A DNA stretch of 64,000 nucleotides from Rhodobacteraceae bacterium M385 (GCA_025141835.1 CP081102.1:1798001-1862000); one strand, 5' to 3'; positions 16,312 to 25,774 are shown, counted from the first letter of the stretch. Notes: generated by a model from the letters alone, not told the origin. Made by a program: numbers and translations.

Positions 16312-18189
16312 ATGCAGTATCATTTGGAAGGGTTTCGCCCCGGTGACCCCAGCGTCGCAAAGGCTGACGCAACCGCCAACGCGAAGACCGCTCAGGTCGA
16401 TGTCGCAATCATCGGTTGTGGCCCTGCGGGCCTGACGCTGGCGGCACAATTGGCGGTGATTGGCGGGTTGTCCGTGCGGATTTTTGACCGCAAATCCGGG
16501 CCGCTGGAAGTTGGCCAAGCCGATGGCATTGCGTGCCGCTCGATGGAGATGTTTGAGGCCTTCGGCTTTGTGGACCGTGTGCGGCGCGAAGCCTATTGGG
16601 TCAATGAAACAACCTTTTGGCGTCCCAAGGCGGGGGCTGACGGTTTGCGGCGGGCGGACCGTATTCAGGACGTGGAAGATGACCTTTCCCACCAACCCCA
16701 TGTGATCTTGAACCAAGCGCGTATCCACGATTTCTACCTTGAAGTGATGCAAACCGCACCGGCGCGGCTGACCCCAGATTACAATCGGGATCTGACCTCA
16801 CTAACGCGGGAAGAGGGGGCGGAATACCCGGTGACGGCGGTGTTTGATTGCCTCGATGCGCCGGGCCAGACGGAAACGGTCCAAGCGAAATACGTGGTTG
16901 GCTGTGATGGCGCACGAAGCGCGGTGCGCCGTTCGTTGGGCTATGCCTTGAAGGGCGAAGCGGCGCGGCAACTTTGGGGAGTGATGGACGTTCTGGCTGT
17001 CACCGATTTCCCCGACATTCGCCTGAAATGCGCCATCCAATCGGCGGCGGCGGGCAGCATCCTTCTGATCCCACGCGAGGGCGGCTATATGGTGCGCCTC
17101 TACATCGAGTTGGATGCGCTGCACGGCGATGAGCGCGCCGCCGATCGTAACGTCACGGCGCAGATGTTGGCGCAAAAGGCCCAAGCCATTCTGGCCCCTT
17201 ACAGCTTCGATGTGAAGGAGGTGGCGTGGTGGTCCGCTTACGAGATCGGGCAACGGGTCTGCGACCGTTTTGATGACGCGACGGGCCCGGATGGTAATGA
17301 CCAGCCGCCGCGGATCTTTATTGCCGGTGATGCCTGCCACACCCATAGCCCAAAAGCGGGGCAGGGGATGAATGTGTCGATGGCGGACACGTTTAACCTT
17401 GGGTGGAAACTGGCCTCGGTCCTCAAGGGGCAGGCGCGGTCCGGGTTGTTGTCCACCTATTCGTCCGAGCGGCAGGCCAAGGCGCAAGAGTTAATCGACT
17501 TTGACCGCGACATGGCGCGTTTGTTCAGCGAAAAGCCCAAAACGCCCGAAGAAGAAGCCCAGTTTCAGCGCTATTTCCAGACCCATGGCCGCTACACGGC
17601 GGGGGTGGAAACAACCTATGCGCCGTCGCAGATTGTGGGGGAGGCGACGCATCAGCATTTGGCCCGCGGGCAACGCATCGGCAAGCGCTTCCACTCGGCG
17701 CCGGTAATCCGGCTGGCCGATGCCAAGCCCCTGCAATTGGCAGAATGTCTGGAGGCCGATGGCCGTTGGCGGCTGATTGCTTTTGCAAGTGCCGATGATG
17801 ATGGCGCGGCAGGCGGCGGTGTGGCGAGGCTGTGTGAGTTCCTCTCAGATGACCCATGCTCACCCATCGGGCGGCACCGGGCTGCGGGCGAGGATGCGGA
17901 CGCCGTGATTGATACCCGCGCGGTGTTTCAGCAAACTCACCGGAGGCTTGACCTCTCAATCATGCCGCCGCTGCTTTTGCCGCGAAAGGGGCGATTTCAG
18001 CTACTGGATTACGAAAAGATATTTACGGTCACGGGGGACCCCGCCCAAGACATCTTTGACATGCGCGGTATTGATCGCGGTGCAGGCGCGTTGGTCGTCA
18101 TTCGCCCGGATCATTTCGTGGCACAGGTTTTGCCGTTGGATGGTTTCGACGCACTCGCCCAGTTCTTTGACGGTGTCCTAAACAATTAG
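16312..18189 (+). CDS. mobA: 3-hydroxybenzoate 4-monooxygenase (MobA-like)
   Basis: A 625-residue FAD-dependent aromatic hydroxylase that would convert 3-hydroxybenzoate to protocatechuate with NADPH and O2. It shows the GxGxxG dinucleotide motif (VAIIGCGPAGLTLAAQL), the DG motif in YVVGCDGARSAVRRS and the FAD motif FIAGDACHTHSPKAGQGMN. Its N-terminus (MQYHLEGFRPGDP), length and thioredoxin-like C-terminal domain match Comamonas MobA as I remember it. Phenol 2-monooxygenase is the main alternative. It has its own promoter region with a palindrome and a bidirectional terminator after it. The product would feed pcaGH at 40 kb. Confidence 0.87.
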   Translation: MQYHLEGFRPGDPSVAKADATANAKTAQVDVAIIGCGPAGLTLAAQLAVIGGLSVRIFDRKSGPLEVGQADGIACRSMEMFEAFGFVDRVRREAYWVNETTFWRPKAGADGLRRADRIQDVEDDLSHQPHVILNQARIHDFYLEVMQTAPARLTPDYNRDLTSLTREEGAEYPVTAVFDCLDAPGQTETVQAKYVVGCDGARSAVRRSLGYALKGEAARQLWGVMDVLAVTDFPDIRLKCAIQSAAAGSILLIPREGGYMVRLYIELDALHGDERAADRNVTAQMLAQKAQAILAPYSFDVKEVAWWSAYEIGQRVCDRFDDATGPDGNDQPPRIFIAGDACHTHSPKAGQGMNVSMADTFNLGWKLASVLKGQARSGLLSTYSSERQAKAQELIDFDRDMARLFSEKPKTPEEEAQFQRYFQTHGRYTAGVETTYAPSQIVGEATHQHLARGQRIGKRFHSAPVIRLADAKPLQLAECLEADGRWRLIAFASADDDGAAGGGVARLCEFLSDDPCSPIGRHRAAGEDADAVIDTRAVFQQTHRRLDLSIMPPLLLPRKGRFQLLDYEKIFTVTGDPAQDIFDMRGIDRGAGALVVIRPDHFVAQVLPLDGFDALAQFFDGVLNN

Positions 18190-18200
18190 GTTGCTCTTGC

Positions 18201-18260
18201 TGATACCAAGAAAAACGCGCCAGGAAATCAATCGAGGCGCGTTTTTCCAGGGAGGTATCA
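18201..18260. terminator. Bidirectional terminator between mobA and tctA
   Basis: The stem AAAAACGCGCC/GGCGCGTTTTT (18211-18221 and 18236-18246) has a 14-base loop and T/A tails on both sides, flanked by a further TGATACC/GGTATCA pairing. It lies between convergent genes and can serve both. Confidence 0.85.
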
Positions 18261-19790
18261 GTGACCGGTGGGCGGCGGAATATCCGCCGTTTCCGGTTTC
18301 TTTTTTCGGGGCCCCAAGTAGATGATGGAGCCAATCGACATGGCGAGCAAAACCAGTGCGATGGGGTGGCTGAACAGCTCGGTCAGGTCGTCGTTGGTAA
18401 TCAACCGTGCACGGACTACGGCGCTTTCCAGTTGCGGCGTCAGAAGAAACGCCACAATGAACGCCACGATGGAATATCCGAAGGACCGCATCAGGTAGCC
18501 GAAGAAGGCTGCTGTGATCATCACGAACACGCCGAAGGTCGCGCCGGTGATAACAAACGACCCGGCAAAGCAAAGCAACATCGCGGCGGGGTAAATCACG
18601 GTGCCGGGGGCCGACACGATCAGGGCCCAGAACCGCATCCCGAATTGACCGATGCCAAGGTTGCAGAAGTTCGCCACAAGCATGGCTCCAAACATCCCGT
18701 AGACCAATTGCGCCTGCTGTTGGAACAGAAGGGGTCCGGGTTGAATGCCGTGAATGATGAAGGCGGAGACCAGCAAAGCGGCAGCGATGTTGCCGGGGAT
18801 GCCAAGGGTGAGTAGCGGGATCAGGTTTGCCCCGACCACGGCGCTGTTGGCTGTTTCCGACGCGGCAATACCGCGTGGGTCCCCTTTGCCGAAAGACTCG
18901 GGGTCTTTGGCGGCTTGCTTGTTCACCGAATAGCTCAGGAAACCTGCCGTGGTAGAGCCGAGGCCCGGAATAGCCCCAATAACCGTGCCAATGAAGAAGG
19001 CGCGCATGGCGACGAAACGGTTGGCCCAGAACTCCCCGAAGGTCACGACGTTATCTTCGCGTGCGCGCCCTTTGATCGAGATGGCAGATGTTTGCGTCTT
19101 GTCCGAGCTCCGCATGCCTAACAAACCCACCAGAACCCCGCTCATGGCGAGTGCGCCGATGCTGACCGCCGTCAGAGGGACGCCGTCGTAGAGCTCTAGA
19201 ATACCGAAGGTAAAGCGCGGTGTGGCCATGCCCGGATCAAGGCCCACAGTGGCCACAAGGATGCCCAAGGCTGCCGAAATCAGCCCCTTGATCATGGAAT
19301 CTCCGACCAGGCCGCTGATGACGGTGAAGGCCAGGATCATAAGTGCCGTAATCTCGACCGGGCCCATGTTCAGGGCAACGATGGCCAAGGGGGCGGCCAA
19401 AAGGATCAAGATGATATCGCTGGCCAAGTCGCCGGAAACGGAATGGTACAGCGCGTATTTCATCGCCTTCATGGGCTTGCCGTTTTTGGCCATCGGGTGG
19501 CCGTCCATCGTGGTGGCCGCAGATTCCGCCGACCCCGGCACGTTAAGCAAAATCGCCGGAACCGCGCCGCCAATCGTGCCCCCTTTGTTAACCGAAATCA
19601 GGAAAGAGATCGCCGCAAGCGTATCGAGCCCGTAGGTCAACGGCACCGCGATGGCCAACGCCATGATGATGCTCAGGCCGGGGATGGCGCCCACGATTTG
19701 GCCAAGGGCCACGCCGCCCAGAATGAACAGCATGTTGGTCGGCGTGAAGACATCCGCGAACCCGGCAAGCAATAGTGAAAAATCGACCAT
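18258..19790 (-). CDS. tctA: Tripartite tricarboxylate transporter, large permease TctA (set 1)
   Basis: A 510-residue, strongly hydrophobic membrane protein of the TctA family, with the family's Gly/Pro-rich segments near the start (GQIVGAIPGLSIIMALAIA) and in the middle (GTVIGAIPGLGSTTAGFLSY). It forms the large permease of a binding-protein-dependent, ion-driven carboxylate importer with the two genes upstream (tctB, tctC). It is the last gene of the minus-strand tctCBA operon. Substrate unknown: TTT systems import citrate, tartrate, terephthalate, protocatechuate and other carboxylates. Confidence 0.9.
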   Translation of the reverse strand: MVDFSLLLAGFADVFTPTNMLFILGGVALGQIVGAIPGLSIIMALAIAVPLTYGLDTLAAISFLISVNKGGTIGGAVPAILLNVPGSAESAATTMDGHPMAKNGKPMKAMKYALYHSVSGDLASDIILILLAAPLAIVALNMGPVEITALMILAFTVISGLVGDSMIKGLISAALGILVATVGLDPGMATPRFTFGILELYDGVPLTAVSIGALAMSGVLVGLLGMRSSDKTQTSAISIKGRAREDNVVTFGEFWANRFVAMRAFFIGTVIGAIPGLGSTTAGFLSYSVNKQAAKDPESFGKGDPRGIAASETANSAVVGANLIPLLTLGIPGNIAAALLVSAFIIHGIQPGPLLFQQQAQLVYGMFGAMLVANFCNLGIGQFGMRFWALIVSAPGTVIYPAAMLLCFAGSFVITGATFGVFVMITAAFFGYLMRSFGYSIVAFIVAFLLTPQLESAVVRARLITNDDLTELFSHPIALVLLAMSIGSIIYLGPRKKKPETADIPPPTGH

Positions 19791-19814
19791 GATGGAGGCT
19801 CCTCAGGGCGAATG

Positions 19815-20240
19815 TTAAGACAGGGACCGAGACAGCAGAACGGTGAACAGGAACCACACAAAGACCGGCACGCCGATCAGCGTTGTTGCCGCCCAAAGCG
19901 GGCGACGTTCCCGTAACAGCACAAGGCTCGCCATCATCAGCCCACAGGCCACCGGAATAAAGCCAACCATGGGCAGCAGGAGGGCCGCCACCACGAGGGC
20001 GCCGATGAAACAGACAAAGCCAAAGACCTCTCGCCCATCGGGGGCAGAGCCGCCGGGGCGGGCCAGCACAATCTGTGCAAGCCCTAACCCGGTGATGATC
20101 CAGGCCGCGGCCCGCGGGAACAACGATGGGTCCAGCGGGTTACCGGGCATCGCGGTCACGTAGCTTGGCACAAGCCACAACAGCAGCAGTAGGCCAAACC
20201 CGAAGACAACGATGCCCTGGATGCGATCGTTAGAGATCAT
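19815..20240 (-). CDS. tctB: Tripartite tricarboxylate transporter, small permease TctB (set 1)
   Basis: A 141-residue protein with four predicted membrane helices (for example IVVFGFGLLLLLWLV and the last FVWFLFTVLLS), the usual size of TctB. The ATG at 20240 overlaps the tctC stop (ATGA), so translation is coupled; the longer frame upstream is rejected. Partner of the TctA at 18258. Confidence 0.85.
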   Translation of the reverse strand: MISNDRIQGIVVFGFGLLLLLWLVPSYVTAMPGNPLDPSLFPRAAAWIITGLGLAQIVLARPGGSAPDGREVFGFVCFIGALVVAALLLPMVGFIPVACGLMMASLVLLRERRPLWAATTLIGVPVFVWFLFTVLLSRSLS

Positions 20241-21184
20241 TGGGCGAAATGTGCGCCGTAGAAAGCCGAGGCTTCTGCGACCCATTCAGCAGTGCCTTCG
20301 GCCCCCATGTTGCCCGGTACGGCAGAGCGCCCGGCAAGGAACTCGACATAGGCGTCGGACGAGGTGACCTCGGCCAGCGCGTCGGCAAGGCAAGATTGGA
20401 CCTCGGCCGGTGTTTCGCTGTTCATGATGAAGATGATGTGACCTTCAATGGACAGATCCACGCCGCTTTCCATCGCTGTCATGGTGTCTGGGGCGTAGCT
20501 GGCGCGGTTCTCAGTAAGGGTGGAAAGCTGCGTCATGGCGCCTGCCTCAATCTGGGGCACGTGCGCGGCACCTTGGATGGTGGCATTGACGTGGCCGCCC
20601 AGGGCCTCTTGCAGCGCTGCGGCAGAGCCTTGGCCAGGGACGGCAACCAGATCAATATCGAAGTGCTCGGCCAGAGTCGTGACTGCGATCGTGTGGCTAG
20701 ACGCCCCAACGGAAATCGTCGCTCGGCCATTTTCCCGAGCAAATTCAACAAATTCCTCAAGGGTGCTGTAGGGGTTATCGGCCAAGGTGACCAAGCCGTA
20801 GTTCAACACCATACCAGTGCCGAGATAGGCGAAATCATCATGGGTGTAGCCGATATCGGCGTTCACGTGGGGGTTAATGGCGACAGTAGTGTTGCTGACG
20901 ACACCAATGGTCAATCCGTCGGCTTCGCCGTCAAGAAGGCTCCGCGCCATTACGCCGCCACTGGCGCCGGGGCGGTTATCGACCACGATTGTCCAACCGG
21001 TCGCCGTCGCGATATCGCTGGCCACGCGGCGCGCCACGGTGTCGGTGCCACCCCCTGCGCCATAGCCCACAAGAAAGTTCACATTGCCGCCGGGGTAACC
21101 CTCGGGACAGGTGTTCGCGACAGCTGCTGTGGCCATGGCGCTGGTCATCGCGGTGCCGATGAGTAGTGATTTAATGATGTTCAT
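20237..21184 (-). CDS. tctC: Tripartite tricarboxylate transporter substrate-binding protein TctC (set 1)
   Basis: A 315-residue periplasmic binding protein. A Sec signal peptide (MNIIKSLLIGTAMTSAMATA, cleavage near AVAN) is followed by the Bug/TctC fold with NFLVGYGAGGGTDTVARRVA and VDNRPGASGG. The ATG at 21184 has GGGAGGA seven bases upstream. It starts the minus-strand operon, and its promoter holds a copy of the AAGCTA-N6-TAGCTT motif at 21207-21227. Ligand unknown, likely a carboxylate. Confidence 0.9.
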   Translation of the reverse strand: MNIIKSLLIGTAMTSAMATAAVANTCPEGYPGGNVNFLVGYGAGGGTDTVARRVASDIATATGWTIVVDNRPGASGGVMARSLLDGEADGLTIGVVSNTTVAINPHVNADIGYTHDDFAYLGTGMVLNYGLVTLADNPYSTLEEFVEFARENGRATISVGASSHTIAVTTLAEHFDIDLVAVPGQGSAAALQEALGGHVNATIQGAAHVPQIEAGAMTQLSTLTENRASYAPDTMTAMESGVDLSIEGHIIFIMNSETPAEVQSCLADALAEVTSSDAYVEFLAGRSAVPGNMGAEGTAEWVAEASAFYGAHFAQ

Positions 21185-21206
21185 GATCGTCCTCCCAATG
21201 TTCAAT

Positions 21207-21227
21207 AAGTTATAAACATAGCCTTTT
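21207..21227. promoter_or_regulatory. Island operator copy 1 (AAGTTA-N6-TAGCCTTTT)
   Basis: AAGTTA at 21207-21212 and TAGCCTTTT at 21219-21227 have the same six-base spacing as the other copies, with one change (C to T) in the left half. It lies 23-43 bp before the tctC start on the minus strand. Confidence 0.5.
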
Positions 21228-21294
21228 GGTTCATGCAAAGCATTTTTTACGAATTTTCGGAGTTGGACCGAGCGATGGCGGGTGAAGTTACTCT

Positions 21295-21316
21295 AAAAGC
21301 TATATTATTAGATGTT
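21295..21316. promoter_or_regulatory. Island operator copy 2 (AAAAGCTA-N6-TAG)
   Basis: AAAAGCTA (21295-21302), six bases, then TAGATGTT. The left half is perfect and the right half weak. It lies about 80-100 bp ahead of the crotonase start at 21393, in the divergent promoter region with tctC. Confidence 0.4.
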
Positions 21317-21392
21317 GCGCTTGTGCTGATATTAGCTCTGTGCGAAAACAGCGGGGTATTCAGCCATCCTTTGCCGTCTGGAAAGATCGCCC

Positions 21393-22157
21393 ATGACCTT
21401 AGAAACGCTCTCGGTTACCGTTGATGAGTATATCGCAACCGTGACCATCAATCGCCCCCCAGTGAACGCCCAAAACAACAAGCTTCGGGAAGAAATGCAG
21501 CTTGTTATGGATAGTCTTGGGGATCGGGCGGACGTGCGTGCCATCGTGTTGACCGGCGAGGGGAAAGCCTTCTCCGCAGGGGCTGATCTGTCCGAGAGAC
21601 CCACGCAGGAACCGGGAAATTACACCGCCCATAACCGCCGCGTTCGCGCGAGCTTTGACTGCATTATGGAATGCCCGAAGCCGGTGATCGCCGCTGTGAA
21701 CGGCCCCGCGATTGGCGCGGGCTGTGTGACGGCGCTGTGTTGCGATATCCTTGTGTTTTCCGAGAAGGGCTACCTTCAAATGACCGAAGTGAACGTCGGT
21801 CTTGCGGGCGGGGTGGCGCATGTGCGGCGCCATTTGGGCGAATCTGATGCGCGCCTCATGTTGTTGTCGGCGCGGCGTATGTATGGGCCGGACCTCCTGC
21901 GGATGGGTGTCGCCTCGGCCTGTACTGCGCCTGAGGCGTTGCTGGATACGGCCATGGGCATTGCGCGCGATATTGCCAAGGCCAGCCCCTCTGCGGTGCG
22001 AGCGGCAAAGGCCTCGTTCCAAGTGACCGAAGGCCAATCGGTCTATGAGGGCTATCGGTTTGAGCAGGGTCAGACCAAGGCGTTGTCCACCTCTGCCGAT
22101 AGCGCCGAGGCCATGGCCGCCTTCCAAGAAAAACGTGCGCCCGTGTTCAAACCTTGA
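21393..22157 (+). CDS. Enoyl-CoA hydratase/isomerase family protein
   Basis: A 254-residue crotonase. It shows GEGKAFSAGADLSERP, GPAIGAGCVTALCCDILVF (oxyanion region) and the ending EKRAPVFKP. It is the first gene of a plus-strand operon (crotonase, D-2-hydroxyacid dehydrogenase, two-subunit hydratase, tctCBA). The set suggests hydration and dehydration of an unsaturated CoA ester or acid brought in by the TTT transporter. The reaction cannot be named. Confidence 0.82.
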   Translation: MTLETLSVTVDEYIATVTINRPPVNAQNNKLREEMQLVMDSLGDRADVRAIVLTGEGKAFSAGADLSERPTQEPGNYTAHNRRVRASFDCIMECPKPVIAAVNGPAIGAGCVTALCCDILVFSEKGYLQMTEVNVGLAGGVAHVRRHLGESDARLMLLSARRMYGPDLLRMGVASACTAPEALLDTAMGIARDIAKASPSAVRAAKASFQVTEGQSVYEGYRFEQGQTKALSTSADSAEAMAAFQEKRAPVFKP

Positions 22158-22168
22158 GGGGGACGGGT

Positions 22169-23071
22169 ATGACGCGCAAGCCTTTGGTCGCATTGCTGGG
22201 TTCTGTTCCTCCGGACCTTCGCGCCGGGGTGGCGGCTGATGTGACATTGCTGGACGCAGAGGCATTGGCGGCGCTGTCTGACGCAGAACGTGCTGGGATC
22301 GCCATCGGGCTGACCTCGGCCATGGGAGGGGCGCGGGCCGACTTGCTGGTGCAGTTGCCCGGGCTGCGGATGATTGCCAGCGTCGGCGCAGGCATTGACA
22401 CTTTTGATTTTGACGACCTGAAGGCGCGGGGGATCACTTTGCACCCGACGCCCGATGTGATGACGGAAGACACCGCCGATTGCGCTGTGGCGTTAACCTT
22501 CGCGCTCTTGCGCAACGTCGTTAGCAACGATCGTTTTGTGCGCAGTGGTCAGTGGGCGGCTGCGCGTCCTGCCCTTGGGCGGCGATTGGCAGAGCGTCGC
22601 ATTGGGATCGTCGGGCTTGGTCGCATCGGCGGGCGGGTCGCCGATAAACTCGCCGCTTTTGGGTGCCAGATCTCCTACACCGGGCGCAGCAAGAAAGACG
22701 TGCCTTGGGCGTTCGAGGCCGACCTTCACGCTTTGGCGGCATCAGTAGATGTGCTTGTGCTGACCTGTGCCGGAGGAGACGCGACACGCGGGATTATTGA
22801 CGCCGATGTCCTTGGAGCGCTCGGGCCGCAGGGGTATCTTGTGAACGTCTCTCGTGGATCTGTGGTGCAGGAGCCTGCGCTGATCGCGGCGCTTGATAGC
22901 AGCCAAATTGCAGGGGCGGCTTTGGATGTGTTCGAGAATGAGCCAACACCAGATGCTCGGTTTCTGGACCTGCCCATCTGTATTCTGTCGCCTCATGCTG
23001 CCGTGTTCACGCACGAGAACCGCCGAGATTTAATAGCAGAAATCAAACGATTGCTGACGCAAAGCCTGTAG
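22169..23071 (+). CDS. D-isomer-specific 2-hydroxyacid dehydrogenase
   Basis: A 300-residue NAD(P)-dependent oxidoreductase. Rossmann motif GIVGLGRIGGRVADKL, catalytic Arg region VNVSRGSVVQEPALI, Glu in DVFENEPTPD and the catalytic His in LSPHAAVFTHEN are all present. The ATG at 22169 (MTRKPL) follows a GAGGGGG site; an upstream TTG at 22154 overlaps the crotonase stop and is possible. It probably interconverts a 2-keto and 2-hydroxy acid in this pathway. Confidence 0.85.
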   Translation: MTRKPLVALLGSVPPDLRAGVAADVTLLDAEALAALSDAERAGIAIGLTSAMGGARADLLVQLPGLRMIASVGAGIDTFDFDDLKARGITLHPTPDVMTEDTADCAVALTFALLRNVVSNDRFVRSGQWAAARPALGRRLAERRIGIVGLGRIGGRVADKLAAFGCQISYTGRSKKDVPWAFEADLHALAASVDVLVLTCAGGDATRGIIDADVLGALGPQGYLVNVSRGSVVQEPALIAALDSSQIAGAALDVFENEPTPDARFLDLPICILSPHAAVFTHENRRDLIAEIKRLLTQSL

Positions 23072-23114
23072 CCAGCCAGATGCGTGCTTGATTTAGCAAA
23101 GGGAGGAGCCGGAA

Positions 23115-23984
23115 ATGGCAATCACAGATGAGATGATCCACCAGGCCACGAAAGAGCTCTACTCTCGGGCGCTGCGCAAGGTGCCGGAAGACGCCAAGGC
23201 AGCGTTGGCTGCGGCGATGAAGACTGAAACCCACGAGACGGCACGCCATACGCTAGAGCTGCAACTGCGCAGCGCTGAGTTGGCCGAAAAGAAAGATCGT
23301 TTCGTCTGCTCTGACAGCGGGGTGCCGGTGTATTTCGTGAAGGTGGGCGCGAAAGCGGATTTGGACTGCGATTTCAAAGCCTCGATCAGGGCAGGCTACG
23401 AAGACCTCGTTGAAACCATCGAACCGCCGCTGCTGAAGCATGTGACCAACCCGCTGACGTTAGAGCGCGGCTATCACGGCAAGGATATGCCCATTGTCAG
23501 CTATGACTTCGAAAGCGGTCAGGACTACGTGGAAATCATCTGCTCACCCAAGGCGCTCGGCTCCGGGCGGTGGGCCGCGATGGAGTTGTTTACCTTCCCT
23601 ACGTTGGAGGAGATCGAAACCTATATCCTGGACGTCGCAATCAAGGCGGGCGCACAGCATTGCCCGCCGGTGGTGATGGGGATCGGTATCGGTGGCACTT
23701 TTGACTACTGCGCTGGCATGGCTAAAAAGCAGACGTTGCGCCCTTTGGGGCAGGTCAACCCAGACCCGACCCTCGCGGCGATGGAGGAACGCATTTTCAA
23801 GGCGGTCAACGCCTTGGGTTTCGGCCCCATGGGCACCGGCGGAGATACCACCGTGTTGGGTGTGCACGCTGATTTTGCCAGCGGTCACGGCTTTACCCCC
23901 GTGGCAGTGGCCTTCAATTGTTGGATCAACCGCCGCACCAGTGTGAAGCTTTGGGGCGATGGCCGGATGGAGTATGGCGAATGA
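23115..23984 (+). CDS. Class I fumarase / tartrate dehydratase alpha subunit
   Basis: A 289-residue protein of the FumA-N/TtdA family. It has conserved cysteines for a labile 4Fe-4S cluster (VCSDSGVPVYF, GGTFDYCAG, FNCWINRR) and the GGDTTVLGVH segment. Separate alpha and beta subunits resemble tartrate dehydratase TtdAB rather than the fused housekeeping FumA. It overlaps its beta subunit by four bases. Likely a hydratase for a dicarboxylate (fumarate, tartrate, mesaconate or similar) imported by the neighbouring TTT system. Confidence 0.85.
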   Translation: MAITDEMIHQATKELYSRALRKVPEDAKAALAAAMKTETHETARHTLELQLRSAELAEKKDRFVCSDSGVPVYFVKVGAKADLDCDFKASIRAGYEDLVETIEPPLLKHVTNPLTLERGYHGKDMPIVSYDFESGQDYVEIICSPKALGSGRWAAMELFTFPTLEEIETYILDVAIKAGAQHCPPVVMGIGIGGTFDYCAGMAKKQTLRPLGQVNPDPTLAAMEERIFKAVNALGFGPMGTGGDTTVLGVHADFASGHGFTPVAVAFNCWINRRTSVKLWGDGRMEYGE

Positions 23985-24607
23985 GCATGGTTGAGCATGA
24001 ACTAACCCTTCCGCTAAGCGAAGACGCGGTGCGTGCCCTCAATGTCGGCGATCTCGTTTATCTGACCGGAGAGATTTACACGACCGCAGGCATGCCCACC
24101 CATGACCGCTTGTTGGGCTGTCTTGATGGGGTGGAGCCTTTGCCGTTTGATTTGAACGGCGCGGCGATGTTCCATTTGGGTAGCCTGAATGAAGAGGCCG
24201 ACGATGGATCGCTACGGATCGTCTATATGAACCCCACCACCAGCACGCGGTTTAACCCTCATATGCCCCGTTTGATCCCCGGCCTTGGCCTGCGGGCCAC
24301 TGGTGGGAAGGGCGGCCTGAACGCCGAATGCGCGGCGGCAATGAAGGAAGCGGGCTGTGTCTACCTCGCGTTCTTGGGAGGAGGGGCCGAGATTATTACC
24401 GCCGGGATCAAGAAGGTCACGGGAATCGGCTGGCCGGAAATGATCTCTCACTACCGGATCGCCCGTATCGAGGTAGAGCGATTGGGGCCTCTGACCGTGG
24501 GAATCGATGCCCATGGAAACAGCATCTACGACCAGACGACAAACGCCGCTTTGTCGAAGCGAGAGGCTATTTTGGATGAGATGCGGGCCGCAAGAGACGC
24601 CTTGTAA
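23981..24607 (+). CDS. Class I fumarase / tartrate dehydratase beta subunit
   Basis: A 208-residue TtdB/FumA-C-type protein with GLRATGGKGGLNAE and the swivel-like domain. The ATG at 23981 overlaps the alpha stop (ATGA), and the longer frame is a shadow. It forms the heterodimeric hydratase with the previous gene. The 164-bp gap that follows contains the tctC promoter and the best copy of the island operator. Confidence 0.85.
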   Translation: MSMVEHELTLPLSEDAVRALNVGDLVYLTGEIYTTAGMPTHDRLLGCLDGVEPLPFDLNGAAMFHLGSLNEEADDGSLRIVYMNPTTSTRFNPHMPRLIPGLGLRATGGKGGLNAECAAAMKEAGCVYLAFLGGGAEIITAGIKKVTGIGWPEMISHYRIARIEVERLGPLTVGIDAHGNSIYDQTTNAALSKREAILDEMRAARDAL

Positions 24608-24694
24608 CGCATAGGGCAATCGGCAAAGTGCGTCGATCGCTTTGACTCAGCGACAGGTCGTTAAGTTTTTCCTTGCATCGGGCGGCATTCTTGT

Positions 24695-24716
24695 AAAAGC
24701 TATATGAATAGCTTTT
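24695..24716. promoter_or_regulatory. Island operator copy 3 (perfect 9-bp arms)
   Basis: AAAAGCTAT (24695-24703), four bases, ATAGCTTTT (24708-24716): a perfect 9-bp inverted repeat, equivalent to AAAAGCTA-N6-TAGCTTTT. It lies 56-77 bp ahead of the tctC start at 24772. It is the clearest member of the family. Confidence 0.7.
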
Positions 24717-24771
24717 TGGCGAGTGCGCGGGGTAATGCGCACTAAAGCCACTTAAACGGGAGGAATACCAG

Positions 24772-25764
24772 ATGTCTAATCAGATCAAAATCACCCTCGG
24801 CCGCACGGCGGCGGCGCTTGCAGTGGGGGGGCTTGCTATCCTCAGCGCGGGCGCCGTGGCCGCACAAGAATTCCCAAACCAGCCCGTAACGCTGGTCGTG
24901 GGCTTCCCACCCGGCGGCTCCACCGACGTTGTGGCGCGTATTCTGGCCGAGCATATGACCGAAACATTGGGTCAGCCCGTTGTTGTCGAAAACCGCCCCG
25001 GCGCCGGTGGCACCGTGGGCATCGGCCATGTCGCCGCCTCCGAGCCTGATGGCTACACCCTTGGCGTCAGCGGTGTTGGCGCGTCGATCCTGATCGATGC
25101 CATGGGCCGTGAGCCGGGCTATGATTTCGACAGTGAACTCGATGTGATCGGCGTGATGGGCACCCTTGGTCTTGTCATCGCAGGCCGCAATGGGCTGGAG
25201 GCCGAGAACCTCTCGGATCTCATCGCGACAGCTGCCGCTGATCCAGAGGCGCTGGCCTATGGCACGTCGGGTGTTGGGACGCCGGGCCACTTGGCGATGG
25301 AATATCTGCTAGATATCGCCGGTGTCGAGATGCTGCACATCCCTTATCAGGGCAATACGCCGTTGATGAACGACGCCCTTGGCGGCCACGTCGATGTGGC
25401 GCTTCTGACAACGCCGGGCGCGGCGGAACAAGTGCGGGCAGGGGGCATCGTGGCCTACGCCGTATCCTCGCCTGACCGCTCGCCGTTGATGGAAGAAGTG
25501 CCTACAGTTTCCGAATCTGGGTTTGAAGGCTATTCCGCAACTTTGTGGAACCTTCTGGTCACGCCCGAAGGCACGCCCGCCGATGTTCAAGCGACACTTT
25601 CTGACGCTCTGAACGCTGCGATGCGTGATCCTGAAGTGTTGGAAAACTACGCCGCAGCAGGCCTGTCGCCGTCTCAGACAACACCGGAGGAAGCGACGTC
25701 CTTCCATCAAGCCAACCGTGAACAATGGTCTGGCGTGATTGAGCAACTGGGCATTGCCGAATAA
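24772..25764 (+). CDS. tctC: Tripartite tricarboxylate transporter substrate-binding protein TctC (set 2)
   Basis: A 330-residue periplasmic binding protein. Signal peptide (residues 1-31, ending near AVAAQ), then the Bug signature VTLVVGFPPGGSTDVVARI and VENRPGAGGT. The ATG follows a GGGAGGA site. It is the binding protein for the TctBA pair just downstream, from which it is separated by a weak hairpin (25775-25798) that may keep it in excess over the permeases. Confidence 0.92.
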   Translation: MSNQIKITLGRTAAALAVGGLAILSAGAVAAQEFPNQPVTLVVGFPPGGSTDVVARILAEHMTETLGQPVVVENRPGAGGTVGIGHVAASEPDGYTLGVSGVGASILIDAMGREPGYDFDSELDVIGVMGTLGLVIAGRNGLEAENLSDLIATAAADPEALAYGTSGVGTPGHLAMEYLLDIAGVEMLHIPYQGNTPLMNDALGGHVDVALLTTPGAAEQVRAGGIVAYAVSSPDRSPLMEEVPTVSESGFEGYSATLWNLLVTPEGTPADVQATLSDALNAAMRDPEVLENYAAAGLSPSQTTPEEATSFHQANREQWSGVIEQLGIAE

Positions 25765-25774
25765 TCTAGGTTGC

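Noticed and set aside
16312..18189. Reading the monooxygenase as PobA (4-hydroxybenzoate hydroxylase)
   Set aside because: PobA is about 390 residues and lacks the C-terminal thioredoxin-like domain; this 625-residue protein fits MobA or phenol hydroxylase.
23115..24607. Reading the two-subunit hydratase as the housekeeping fumarase
   Set aside because: Housekeeping class I fumarases are usually fused single chains; split subunits next to TTT genes fit a catabolic dehydratase better.
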